From Caldilineaceae bacterium (GTDB lineage: Bacteria; Chloroflexota; Anaerolineae; Caldilineales; Caldilineaceae): 32,639 nucleotides of DNA. The first letter of the stretch is position 1; each line of letters starts with the position of its first letter. The notes beneath the pieces are model-generated. The model saw only the letters and a list, made by a program, of their open reading frames with translations, was not told where the DNA came from and did no database searches. This document shows, piece by piece, positions 8,701 to 15,312 of this stretch. The stretch spans positions 1-32,639 of the forward strand of contig JAHBVG010000081.1 in NCBI GenBank assembly GCA_019637695.1, read 5' to 3'. Position numbers and translations under genes: made by a program.

Positions 8701-9684
8701 GCCGAGCCGACCCGCTTGATGGTGGACGACGCCTATCTCCAGATCTGCGGGGCGGAAGTCGGAGAGTCGATCTACCTGCCGCAGATCTCGAAGCAGGCCG
8801 CGCCCTCACCGACGCCTACACCCACGGCAACGCCGACATCCACGCCCACACCACCGGCGCTCATATCCGCGCCGGAGACGCTCAGCGGCGCGCCGCTTCA
8901 GGTGGTATCGCAGACCATCGACTGGGTCACCTACAGTTGGTATCGCACGCCGGATCGAAAATTGGTCCCCGGCGAGGGTGTGGACGATCCCTTCCCCTTG
9001 TCCGGTACGCTGAAGATCAACGCCATCGATCGGGGGCGGATCGGGCTGGTGGCCGCCACCGATATAGGGATCTACGCGCGCGATGGATCCACCGGCCAAT
9101 GGGCGAAGATCAGCGAGACAGCAGCCACGCAGATCATCGCCTCGCGCTACGTGACAACCGAACTCTGGATCGCGCCCGTCGCCGCGCCCCAACAGATCTG
9201 GCGCAGCCTGGACGGCGGGCAGAGTTGGACGGATCAGAGCGCGGGGTTGGCGGGGACAGTGGTCGGTCCGCTGTTGACCGATACGAATTATGATTTCAAC
9301 CTGCTGGTGGCAACCATCCGCGCCAACCAATATGTGATCTGGGAAAAGCGAGGCGACGCCGATTGGATCGAGCTGGCAACCGTCCCCGCGGCGGCGATCA
9401 GCTATAAGCCCGGCGGGCTGCCAGCCAGCCTTGCCTTCTGGTTTGTGGCTGAGCCGATTGTGTGGGCAGGCAGCAGCGACGGCAATCTCTATGTGATCAA
9501 CCTGACCGACGAGAATCCCGCCTGGCAGATCGTCCACGCCTTTGGGACGGGGAAGTACCCACTGCTCCTCAACAGCCACGAACTGAGCCTCGTCGATCTT
9601 ACCACCGGCAACATGACCTTCTATCGCTGGCAGGGTCCGCTCTTTGAAGGCAGTTGGGAACCTGCGCCGTCCCCACTGCCATAA
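5719..9684 (+). CDS. Secreted modular protein: beta-helix domain plus three jelly-roll-like repeats
   Basis: A 1321-residue exported protein. The ATG at 5719 is preferred over the frame's first ATG at 5677 because GGGGGAG lies 5 nt upstream and the product then starts with a clean signal peptide (MLKRLALFILVAISLVLSLG). Residues ~76-420 form a DUF1565-like right-handed beta-helix, opening TLFVDINAAPDGDG and ending with the SPAIDRGG and DIGGDEY motifs typical of such domains. Three homologous modules follow (about 474-626, 657-825, 859-1012), each starting with a Cys (GCRQLL, NCRQLL, GCTQRL) and ending with a Cys (SHC, SHC, QIC), suggesting one disulfide each. Thr-Pro linkers separate them. The C-terminal part (about 1050-1321) has a BNR/Asp-box-like SLDGGQSWTD. 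A cell-surface carbohydrate- or matrix-binding role is inferred; no catalytic residue was identified. Confidence 0.8.
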   Translation: MLKRLALFILVAISLVLSLGIKRGEWRGGAALFARERGAPTQEEVPLPDDYAEGWWIERQQRATPPVSPRRGDGRTLFVDINAAPDGDGSPAHPFRAITDATFVAATEGGVDAIAVAPGDYREDAVIPVGVRLYAIASYTNTSIIGNVFPSDRSTLENFTVQVSDLVGGTAANILLIGNHFKSTNANSRINLDMTDSIMALNLFEVSFQTWGSVSFFDNGFVGGGRLINRGEGTSLFEGNLILGEFTLTEFDEHWGQRVTLSNNWFINGRLNLAPTSGGTRTIYVLNNHFLNAGIFEANYIRSEKLVVENNIFGYTQYALYFSSGNTPTLRNNLFYGNGLNLSHGPNPVGSNGNIAGDPKFVDLNGGDFRLSADSPAIDRGGSVALVRDYEGDSRPCDGDGDGVALFDIGGDEYTGRGGCTVTTPTPLPSYTPTPTPTVTPTFPTPTPTDTPTQTWTPSATPTATATPTATAEGCRQLLTETSFELDQGWIFIGGDYDTSAVRTQSSAVTGSWASQIRHSSAKGQPAYVQQPVRLPAGQVALDLHFTIYVQEGIENPTVHRAELVDPASGNVVATLWETPKTSSGWQAVQVIFAWPHEQDLILRMGGVGTANGFVTTTIDDVLLSHCAPTGQPTVTATATTTPLVSATATRTPIAANCRQLLTDPGFETVSPAWQIRREDNEHVAYMGAPPSLYEGSIGLTMSYSPQASPGSAFYVEQALRLPAGPLTFDIHWLRTLNNPFNHPKGIVPTIRAELVNVSSGEVLKVLWTAPEHESHLLIWETDQFHFTNMQEVDVILRIGGLSINADTDTYLYLWFDDIRLSHCAGDGPTITPTPYQSPTPPPTWTPTITPTPPGSLPGCTQRLSNPHFWPYQPGWTTIGEAGFQPDLNFISEPTVGMIPLRPAQHGIASALAQTVTIPNGDAHLSIHTRMATERGSSPLQSYQIQIRSADGSAILATLITLDSAHSWIKHIFDLNSFAGQSVQIWIGGVPISNAEPTRLMVDDAYLQICGAEVGESIYLPQISKQAAPSPTPTPTATPTSTPTPPALISAPETLSGAPLQVVSQTIDWVTYSWYRTPDRKLVPGEGVDDPFPLSGTLKINAIDRGRIGLVAATDIGIYARDGSTGQWAKISETAATQIIASRYVTTELWIAPVAAPQQIWRSLDGGQSWTDQSAGLAGTVVGPLLTDTNYDFNLLVATIRANQYVIWEKRGDADWIELATVPAAAISYKPGGLPASLAFWFVAEPIVWAGSSDGNLYVINLTDENPAWQIVHAFGTGKYPLLLNSHELSLVDLTTGNMTFYRWQGPLFEGSWEPAPSPLP

Positions 9685-9692
9685 AATCTAAC

Positions 9693-9760
9693 GAGTGATG
9701 AGTAGGTCGCAGAATCGGTTCCAAGATTTGGAGTTCGCTCGGTTGACCTACTCATTACTC
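9693..9760. terminator. Heptamer-based inverted repeat downstream of the secreted protein
   Basis: Arms GAGTGATGAGTAGGTC (9693-9708) and its complement at 9745-9760 pair over 16 bp with one mismatch. The right side continues as TACTCAT heptamers to about 9770. Its position right after the stop codon suggests a terminator role. Confidence 0.6.
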
Positions 9761-9973
9761 ATTACTACTTATCCTCCCCTGAATCCCCCATATTGGTCTG
9801 GGGCGATCCCCCCACGAAGGAAAAACACCCACGCGGAATTCTGCTATAGAGGCATACCCCACTCTCCAAAAATGGGGTCTGCAATGGGTTAGCTCCCATA
9901 TGGGATCAGTGCTTTCGGTGTGCTAATGTCTGAACTAAGGAATTTCAACATTTAGCGCTGAAAGGAACGATCC
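9761..9973. other. Leader region of the redox cluster, no gene recognised
   Basis: This region contains two small palindromes: an ACCCCA/TGGGGT hairpin around 9857-9881 and CCCATATGGG around 9896-9905. No FNR/Crp-type box or convincing -35/-10 pair could be assigned. The promoter of the plus-strand redox operon is expected here. Confidence 0.4.
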
Positions 9974-10105
9974 ATGACACCGCTCGAATACCTCATCGTC
10001 GTACTGTTTATTGTCAGTCTGGTTGTCCTGCGCTTTGGCCTGCCAATGTTGATCTTTTGGCTGGGCCGATTCATCTTTGGCCGGGTGCTTCACCTGAATT
10101 TCTAA
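9974..10105 (+). CDS. 43-residue single-pass membrane protein, first gene of redox operon
   Basis: The product begins MTPLEYLIVVLFIVSLVVLR and ends with FGRVLHLNF. It is one hydrophobic helix containing VLRFGLP and a short basic tail. The start has AAAGGAA at 9961-9966, 7 nt upstream. It lies 43 bp before the seven-haem cytochrome gene on the same strand. Its membrane segment resembles the N-terminus of the 121-residue two-CW protein at 16070-16435 (VLRLGIP in the same relative place), which argues that it is a real gene. It lacks the cysteine domain of that protein. The function is unknown; a small membrane subunit or assembly partner of the cytochrome complex is inferred. Confidence 0.7.
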   Translation: MTPLEYLIVVLFIVSLVVLRFGLPMLIFWLGRFIFGRVLHLNF

Positions 10106-10148
10106 CCGTCCCCCATCCCTTCGCCATCCTCTGATAAGGAAGTTACGT

Positions 10149-11027
10149 ATGTTGAGAGAATATAGTTCTACAGCAAAATTAGCGGTGGGCGGACGGTTGA
10201 TCGTACTCTGCTGTCTGATGGGGATTGTCTGCCTCTTCCTGGCGATACCGGCCCAGGCCCAGACGCCTGACGCCGCCGACATTCAGCCGTGTGAATCCTG
10301 CCATTCGCCCGAAGCCAACGCGTGGATGCTTTCCACCCATGCCGATGTGCCCGCCGGGAGCGATCTTCCTAACGCCACCTGCGAAGCCTGCCACGGACCC
10401 TACATCAAAGGTCATCCCGACAACGACGTGATGGACCTGCGCGTGGATTCATCTATGTGCCAGGATTGCCACGCCAATACCTTTGACCAATGGCAGGGGA
10501 CGATCCACGCCGAGGCGAACGTACAATGTATCAGTTGCCACGTCTCGCACTCGCAAGATCTGCGCCTGACTGACGAGAAACTCTGCCGGGCCTGCCATAA
10601 GGAATCGCTCACCGATCCCTTCCACTCGGCGCACTGGTACATTGAAACCGCCTGCACAGATTGTCACATGGCGGGATCAGCTTCGTCCGATGCGCTGGCA
10701 ATGGTAGGGAATCCTGGCGTCGTCACCGGCGGCAACCATGACTTTACCAGCGTCTCTTCGCAGAAATGTCTGAACTGCCACCGGGCTGATGTCGCCAGCA
10801 ACGGCAATCTGTTGACTGCACAGCAGTTGGCTCTGGCGGATCTGCGCATCCAGACGCAGCGTGTCACCGAGCTAAATGCTCAACTCGAAACAGCCAGGCA
10901 AGACACTTACAAACTCCAGGTGATGACACCCATGACCCTGGGCTTTGGGATCGGCATCGGCGGCATGTTGGGGATCATCCTCATGCTGGCGATAAGTCGC
11001 CTCAGCCGAAAGGATAGCCAATCATGA
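10149..11027 (+). CDS. Membrane-anchored heptahaem cytochrome c
   Basis: A 292-residue extracytoplasmic electron carrier with seven CxxCH haem sites: Cys48, 78, 104, 127, 146, 169 and 207. An N-terminal signal peptide ends IPAQAQ (cleavage predicted near residue 37). After the haem domain comes a short helical, possibly coiled-coil stretch (about 225-260) and a C-terminal membrane helix (about 265-286). Haem spacing and the motifs TCEACHGPY and CISCHVSH place it in the cytochrome c554/NrfB-like multihaem group. The ATG has AAGGAAG 6 nt upstream. Its stop overlaps the next gene's start by 4 bp (ATGA), so it is co-translated with the iron-sulfur subunit. It probably passes electrons between the HybA/HybB-like pair and an unidentified periplasmic partner. 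Confidence 0.9.
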   Translation: MLREYSSTAKLAVGGRLIVLCCLMGIVCLFLAIPAQAQTPDAADIQPCESCHSPEANAWMLSTHADVPAGSDLPNATCEACHGPYIKGHPDNDVMDLRVDSSMCQDCHANTFDQWQGTIHAEANVQCISCHVSHSQDLRLTDEKLCRACHKESLTDPFHSAHWYIETACTDCHMAGSASSDALAMVGNPGVVTGGNHDFTSVSSQKCLNCHRADVASNGNLLTAQQLALADLRIQTQRVTELNAQLETARQDTYKLQVMTPMTLGFGIGIGGMLGIILMLAISRLSRKDSQS

Positions 11028-11950
11028 GCATGCCCAATCCCAATCTTTCCCGTCGCGATCTCTTAAAAGGCGTTGGGGCTGGGGTGGCAGCGCTGGCGGC
11101 TGCTACCGCCATTGGCGCAGGTACAGAATCTGCTCAGGCCAGCAACCCTGTCAGCGAGGATGCCTACGGTCTGCTGATCGACCTTACCCGCTGCACTGGC
11201 TGCGAATCCTGTACGTTCGCCTGTAAAGAGGCCAACAATCGACCTCATCCGACGCGGATGCCGATTCAACTCGACAGCGACGCCTACAGCTTTATCGACA
11301 AGCGTCAGGTCGAGAACAGCGTGGGCGATGTCGATACCCATTATATCAAGCGCCAGTGTATGCATTGCCTGCACCCGGCTTGTGTATCCGCCTGCACCGT
11401 CGGCGCGCTGCGCAAAACCGCGGAAGGCCCTGTGGTCTACGACTCAGAGAAGTGCATCGGCTGCCGCTACTGCCAGTACGCCTGTCCTTTTGGTGTGCCG
11501 ACCTATGAATGGGAAAATCCGCTGGGGTTGATCCACAAATGTGAGATGTGTACCAGCCGCCTGGCCGAGGGAGAACTCCCCGCCTGTGTGGGAAGTTGTC
11601 CCAATGGGGCGCTCCGCTTCGGCAAGCGGCACGAACTCATGGCACAGGCGAAGGCCCGGGTGAAATCCAACCCGGGGCGTTATGTCAACCACATCTATGG
11701 GGAAGATGAAGCGGGCGGTACTTCGGTACTCTATCTGTCGCCGATTCCCTTTGGCCTGTTGAACTTTCCGGATCTGGGCGATGAGTCGATTCCCCACCAT
11801 GCCGAAGCGGTGATGGAACAAACGCCGATCATTGCACTGACCGTAGCCTCGATTGTCACCGCGCTGCACCTCTTTATGCAGCGACGACAGATGGTTCACG
11901 GCGAAGTAACTGTCCATGCTGATCCCAACAAACCAGGAGTCGAACTATGA
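11024..11950 (+). CDS. HybA-like Tat-exported ferredoxin with four [4Fe-4S] clusters
   Basis: A 308-residue iron-sulfur electron-transfer subunit. A twin-arginine signal (SRRDLLKG, Arg10-Arg11) precedes a hydrophobic stretch. Sixteen cysteines form four sites: 57/60/63/67, 112/115/120/124, 144/147/150/154 and 173/176/188/192, the DmsB/NrfC/HybA arrangement. A C-terminal membrane helix (about 268-287) is a feature of HybA rather than of NrfC or DmsB. It overlaps the cytochrome gene upstream and the NrfD/HybB-like gene downstream by 4 bp each, so the three are translationally coupled. In known complexes this subunit carries electrons between a quinone-binding membrane subunit and a periplasmic redox partner. 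No molybdopterin or [NiFe] catalytic subunit is adjacent. Confidence 0.92.
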   Translation: MSMPNPNLSRRDLLKGVGAGVAALAAATAIGAGTESAQASNPVSEDAYGLLIDLTRCTGCESCTFACKEANNRPHPTRMPIQLDSDAYSFIDKRQVENSVGDVDTHYIKRQCMHCLHPACVSACTVGALRKTAEGPVVYDSEKCIGCRYCQYACPFGVPTYEWENPLGLIHKCEMCTSRLAEGELPACVGSCPNGALRFGKRHELMAQAKARVKSNPGRYVNHIYGEDEAGGTSVLYLSPIPFGLLNFPDLGDESIPHHAEAVMEQTPIIALTVASIVTALHLFMQRRQMVHGEVTVHADPNKPGVEL

Positions 11951-13119
11951 CCATGCAATCACTCTCCATCCGCGAGGAATTCGCCATTGGGCCATTCAAA
12001 AAGAGCGATGTGATTGCCGGTGTGCTTGCCTTCCTCGCGATTATTGGCGTCGCCGCAGGCGTTGGGCGGCTCCTGGTTGGGATGGGTGCAACCACGGCGT
12101 TGAACGATGTCTACCCGTGGGGGATCTGGATCGGCTTCGACTTCGCTCTCATTGCCTTTTCGGGGATCGGTTTCACCATGGCTTTTGTGGTCCATGTGCT
12201 GCATCTGCGCCAATTCCAGCCGGTGTTACGGCCGGCGATCCTGGCGGGTCTGCTCGGGTACGTATCCGTGCTTATGCTGTTGCTGCTCGACTTGGGGCGG
12301 CCCGACCGTTTCTACAACTTTCTGCTCTATTACAACATGCACTCGCCGCTCTTTGAGATCTGTTGGTGTGTGCTGCTCTACACCACTGTGCTGGTGATCG
12401 AAGTCAGCCCGGATCTGTTGGCCTTCCTGCCGCAGAAGTGGCAAAAGTTGTCATTGACCCTGGTCTACCGGCTGATGACGCCGGTGACGATCATCGGCGT
12501 GACGCTGTCGACGTTACATCAATCCACGCTGGGGACGCTCTACCTTAACATGCCACACCGGCTGCATCCCCTCTGGTATACGCCGATTTTGCCCATACTC
12601 TTTTATCTCTCCTCGATCATGGTGGGATTGGCCCTGGGCGCGGTGATCTATCGGATGGCAATGCGCGTGCGCGGAGAACGGGAGAACCCAGCCATCATCG
12701 TCGGATTAGGTAAGGGCATGGTGGCTGTGGGGCTGCTCTACTTAACTCTCAAAGTGGGGGAGTTGATCTACGCGGGTGAACTGTCCCTGCTGCTTGCCTT
12801 TACGGGATTGAGCCTGCTCTGGAGCGCAGAGTTGGCGCTGGGGGTCGTGATCCCCGTCATCCTGTGGACGATCCCGGCGCTGGGTCGTCAATCGTGGGTG
12901 CAGTGGACAGCGCCGCTGCTGGTTGCGCTGGGCGTAGGCATGAACCGCTTCAACGCAACGCTGGCCGCCCAGCGTGTGCCGCAAGGAGCCACCTACACCG
13001 CCAGTCTGATCGAATGGCTGACCACCATTGGCATCCTGGCCGGTGTCGCTCTGCTCTGGTATCTGGCTGTGCGCTTTGTGATGGGGGCGGCGGTGAAACT
13101 GGGCTACGAACACCACTGA
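11947..13119 (+). CDS. NrfD/HybB-like quinone-interacting integral membrane protein
   Basis: A 390-residue protein with about ten membrane helices, the expected size for HybB. Recognisable family segments are VYPWGIWIGFDFALIAFSG near the start, DLGRPDRFYNFLLYYNMHSP in the middle, and HQSTLGTLYLNMP followed by LHPLWYTPILP, the last being typical of the HybB branch. Proteins of this family exchange electrons between menaquinone/quinone in the membrane and an attached iron-sulfur subunit. The ATG overlaps the ferredoxin stop by 4 bp and has AGGAG at 11936-11940. With the two upstream genes it forms a cytochrome/FeS/NrfD module like those of Hmc, Nhc and Dsr-type complexes. The direction of electron flow cannot be read from sequence. 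Confidence 0.92.
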   Translation: MTMQSLSIREEFAIGPFKKSDVIAGVLAFLAIIGVAAGVGRLLVGMGATTALNDVYPWGIWIGFDFALIAFSGIGFTMAFVVHVLHLRQFQPVLRPAILAGLLGYVSVLMLLLLDLGRPDRFYNFLLYYNMHSPLFEICWCVLLYTTVLVIEVSPDLLAFLPQKWQKLSLTLVYRLMTPVTIIGVTLSTLHQSTLGTLYLNMPHRLHPLWYTPILPILFYLSSIMVGLALGAVIYRMAMRVRGERENPAIIVGLGKGMVAVGLLYLTLKVGELIYAGELSLLLAFTGLSLLWSAELALGVVIPVILWTIPALGRQSWVQWTAPLLVALGVGMNRFNATLAAQRVPQGATYTASLIEWLTTIGILAGVALLWYLAVRFVMGAAVKLGYEHH

Positions 13120-13219
13120 GAAATGGCAATGAAATAACTTGAGTATTCTAGGGATACTGACTTGTTTAGTCGCCGATACTGAGTATCGATCTTCTCCTTC
13201 CAACGTCATGGGTTCCATA

Positions 13220-13253
13220 GCAGAGGGGGCGCTCGCTTGAGCGCCCCCTCTGC
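13220..13253. terminator. Strong 15-bp hairpin after the NrfD/HybB-like gene
   Basis: Perfectly paired arms GCAGAGGGGGCGCTC (13220-13234) and complement (13239-13253) enclose a 4-nt loop. No T-run follows, so it is not a canonical intrinsic terminator, but its strength and position at the end of the four-gene redox operon suggest termination or mRNA 3'-end protection. Confidence 0.65.
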
Positions 13254-13268
13254 GCGTTCATTTGAACC

Positions 13269-13372
13269 GGGTCTATTCGAAATGGGTTGAAGCGGAGTAG
13301 GCACGCCCACGCGCCGTCCTGGTCGCACGAAGGCGTACTCCCTCCGCGTCCCAACCGAGTTTGAATACACCC
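13269..13372. repeat. Palindromic interspersed repeat, copy 2
   Basis: Second copy of the element at 5477-5566, in the same orientation. The ends GGGTCTATTC and GAATACACCC are imperfect inverted repeats. Compared with copy 1 it has an extra ~16 bp in the centre and scattered substitutions, so the two copies have diverged. Confidence 0.75.
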
Positions 13373-13485
13373 ATTTGAACCTTCCCTTCCTGAGACATTT
13401 GTCGCAGCGTTGCACCTTCCTCTCTGATAGCCTGAGTCCATCAAGCAGTCTAAAGTTCATCCAATATCCATTGAGGAGCAGACCC

Positions 13486-13743
13486 ATGACAATTTCAACT
13501 CAGCCCGACAGCCCGATTCTAGACGTGCGCCAGATCGTACCCAGAGATCGGCATCCTTTGATTTTCAACACCTTTGATAGCCTGGAGCCGGGCCACTCTC
13601 TCATTCTTGTCAATGACCACGATCCCAAACCGCTGCACTATCAGTTCATGCACGAGCGCGCCGGCCAATTTGACTGGGAGTATCTGGAACAGGGGCCAGA
13701 GGTATGGCGGGTTCGCATCCGCAAAGATGGGGAGGCTGCGTGA
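13486..13743 (+). CDS. DUF2249 domain protein
   Basis: An 85-residue soluble protein. The conserved blocks LDVRQIVPRDRHPLIFNTFD, LVNDHDPKPLHYQF and FDWEYLEQGPEVWRVRI are those of DUF2249, a small single-domain family often found with respiratory and nitrogen-oxide genes and thought to bind metal or cofactor; its exact role is unknown. The longer open frame begins at 13375, but the ATG at 13486 is chosen because GAGGAG lies 7 nt upstream and the domain starts right after it. It overlaps the cupin gene by one base (TGATG), so the two are coupled. Confidence 0.88.
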   Translation: MTISTQPDSPILDVRQIVPRDRHPLIFNTFDSLEPGHSLILVNDHDPKPLHYQFMHERAGQFDWEYLEQGPEVWRVRIRKDGEAA

Positions 13744-14132
13744 TGAGCCGGGCATTCCAGCAGTTGAACATCCACGCCCATCAGAATCGGCACAGCACTT
13801 CGCCCCAATACGTGGACCTCTTTGCGTGCGAAGAGTTAAAAGCCGCGGTGATCTACATGCCACCCGGCAGCGAAGGGGAGTGGCATGTCCACGAGAACAG
13901 CCACGAACTCTTTGATGTGGTAGAAGGTGAAGGGATCTTTTGCATTGAAGATCGAGAATTCATTGGGGCGCCGGGGAAATCGGTACTGGTGCCCGCCGGG
14001 GTGCGCCATAAACTGCACAACCGCAGTCAACAGAGATGGACAGTGCGCGTGACCTTCCAAGAGCGCATCTATCCCCGCCACATTGGCAAACTCATTGTCC
14101 GAGCCATTCGCAAACGGCTGGGGATCGTGTAA
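13743..14132 (+). CDS. Small cupin-domain protein
   Basis: A 129-residue single cupin. The first cupin motif is visible as WHVHENSHELFDVVEGEG (His48, His50, His54/Glu55 as probable metal ligands) and the second as VPAGVRHKLHN (His89). The start at 13743 overlaps the DUF2249 stop and has GGGGAGG 7 nt upstream, which rules out the longer frame starting at 13704. The C-terminus is basic (KLIVRAIRKRLG). Its stop overlaps the next start (TAATG). Cupins of this size bind metals or small ligands; the context with DUF2249 and an NnrS-like protein suggests a role in the same respiratory response, but the substrate is unknown. Confidence 0.85.
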   Translation: MSRAFQQLNIHAHQNRHSTSPQYVDLFACEELKAAVIYMPPGSEGEWHVHENSHELFDVVEGEGIFCIEDREFIGAPGKSVLVPAGVRHKLHNRSQQRWTVRVTFQERIYPRHIGKLIVRAIRKRLGIV

Positions 14133-15283
14133 TGCTGATCAAGACCAAACAGGCAGAGGCAACTATGACACAGGCAAAGCATAAAGCACCGTTGGCTGCC
14201 GATCTACCTCTCTACCGGCTGCCCCTCATGGGGTTCGCTATGCTGGCCCTGCTCCTCGGCCTGTGGAGTGGGTTGCTCCGCCTGGGCTGGGCCTGGGGTG
14301 GGATCTCCACCCATCTGCCGGGGATCCATGGCGGCTTGATGGTGGGCGGCTTCCTGGGTACATTGATCAGCCTGGAGCGGGCCGTGGCCGTGGATCGCCC
14401 CTGGGCCTACGCGGCCCCTCTGCTCTGTGGGCTGGGCGGGTTGGCCTTGATCATGGGTGCGCCGATCTGGGTGGGTTCGCTGCTCATTAGCCTGGGCAGC
14501 CTGATCACGCTGGCGATCTTCCGCGTGATCCTGGGAATGCAGATCGCGCTCTTTACGGTGACCATCAGCCTGGGGGTGGTGTTGTGGGCCGTGGGGAATC
14601 TGCTCTGGCTGGCCGGGTGGGCTATTCCGCAGGTGGTCTTCTGGTGGGCAGGTTTTCTGGTCTTCACCATCGCTGGGGAACGGTTGGAGTTGAGCCGTCT
14701 GCTGCGCCTGAGCCGCCCGGTGCAAGGACTCTTTCTCGCCAGCGCGGGCGTGCTGCTCGGCGGGTTGCTTCTCTCGCTGCTCGATCATAACCTGGGTAGT
14801 CGGGTGATTGGTGGGGGGATGGTTGCGCTGTCGCTCTGGCTGCTGCGCTTTGACATTGCCCGGCGGCGGATCAAAGCCGGGGGCCTGACCCGCTTTATCG
14901 CCCTCTGCCTGATCCCCGGCTATCTTTGGCTGGGTTTCGGCGGCGCGCTGGCACTCTACTACGGTGGGCTGTGGGCGGGTCCCTTCTACGATGCCCTGCT
15001 CCACGCCATCTTCCTGGGCTTTGTCTTTTCCATGATCTTCGGTCACGCCCCCATTATCTTCCCGGCGGTGTTGGGGTTGCCGATTGAGTACACGCCCCGG
15101 CTCTATCTGCCGCTGATCCTGTTACACATCACCTTGATCCTACGGGTGTTGGGCGATCTGATGCTGTGGATGCCCATTCGCCAGTGGGGCGGCCTCTTCA
15201 ATGCCCTCACCTTGCTCCTCTTCCTGGCAATTCTAATGGGCCAGGTGCGGCGACAAGGAAGCGCGACATCCGTACCTCCCTGA
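14132..15283 (+). CDS. NnrS-like multi-pass membrane protein
   Basis: A 383-residue membrane protein with roughly ten to twelve hydrophobic helices. Segments such as GIHGGLMVGGFLGTLISLERA and LLHAIFLGFVFSMIFGHAPI place histidines in or near membrane helices, as in the NnrS family of haem/copper-containing proteins linked to nitric oxide response; the similarity is by pattern only. The ATG at 14132 overlaps the cupin stop (TAATG) and follows GGGGAT; an alternative in-frame ATG at 14165 has AGAGG nearby and would shorten the protein by 11 residues. It ends 29 bp from the convergent octahaem cytochrome gene. It may bind haem and be part of the redox response, but this is inference. Confidence 0.6.
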   Translation: MLIKTKQAEATMTQAKHKAPLAADLPLYRLPLMGFAMLALLLGLWSGLLRLGWAWGGISTHLPGIHGGLMVGGFLGTLISLERAVAVDRPWAYAAPLLCGLGGLALIMGAPIWVGSLLISLGSLITLAIFRVILGMQIALFTVTISLGVVLWAVGNLLWLAGWAIPQVVFWWAGFLVFTIAGERLELSRLLRLSRPVQGLFLASAGVLLGGLLLSLLDHNLGSRVIGGGMVALSLWLLRFDIARRRIKAGGLTRFIALCLIPGYLWLGFGGALALYYGGLWAGPFYDALLHAIFLGFVFSMIFGHAPIIFPAVLGLPIEYTPRLYLPLILLHITLILRVLGDLMLWMPIRQWGGLFNALTLLLFLAILMGQVRRQGSATSVPP

Positions 15284-15312
15284 AAACCGCCCTGCTCTTT
15301 TTCATCAGTCAC

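Noticed and set aside
8250..9293. 347-residue open frame on the plus strand
   Set aside because: It overlaps the secreted modular protein in another frame and shows only Arg/Asp/His-rich composition with no domain.
9974..13119. Uptake hydrogenase operon (hyb)
   Set aside because: HybA- and HybB-like subunits are present but no [NiFe] large or small subunit or maturation protease gene is found in the window.
14204..15046. 280-residue open frame on the minus strand
   Set aside because: Antisense to the NnrS-like membrane protein, and made of Gln/Pro/Glu-rich sequence, which is what a hydrophobic gene reads as on the opposite strand.
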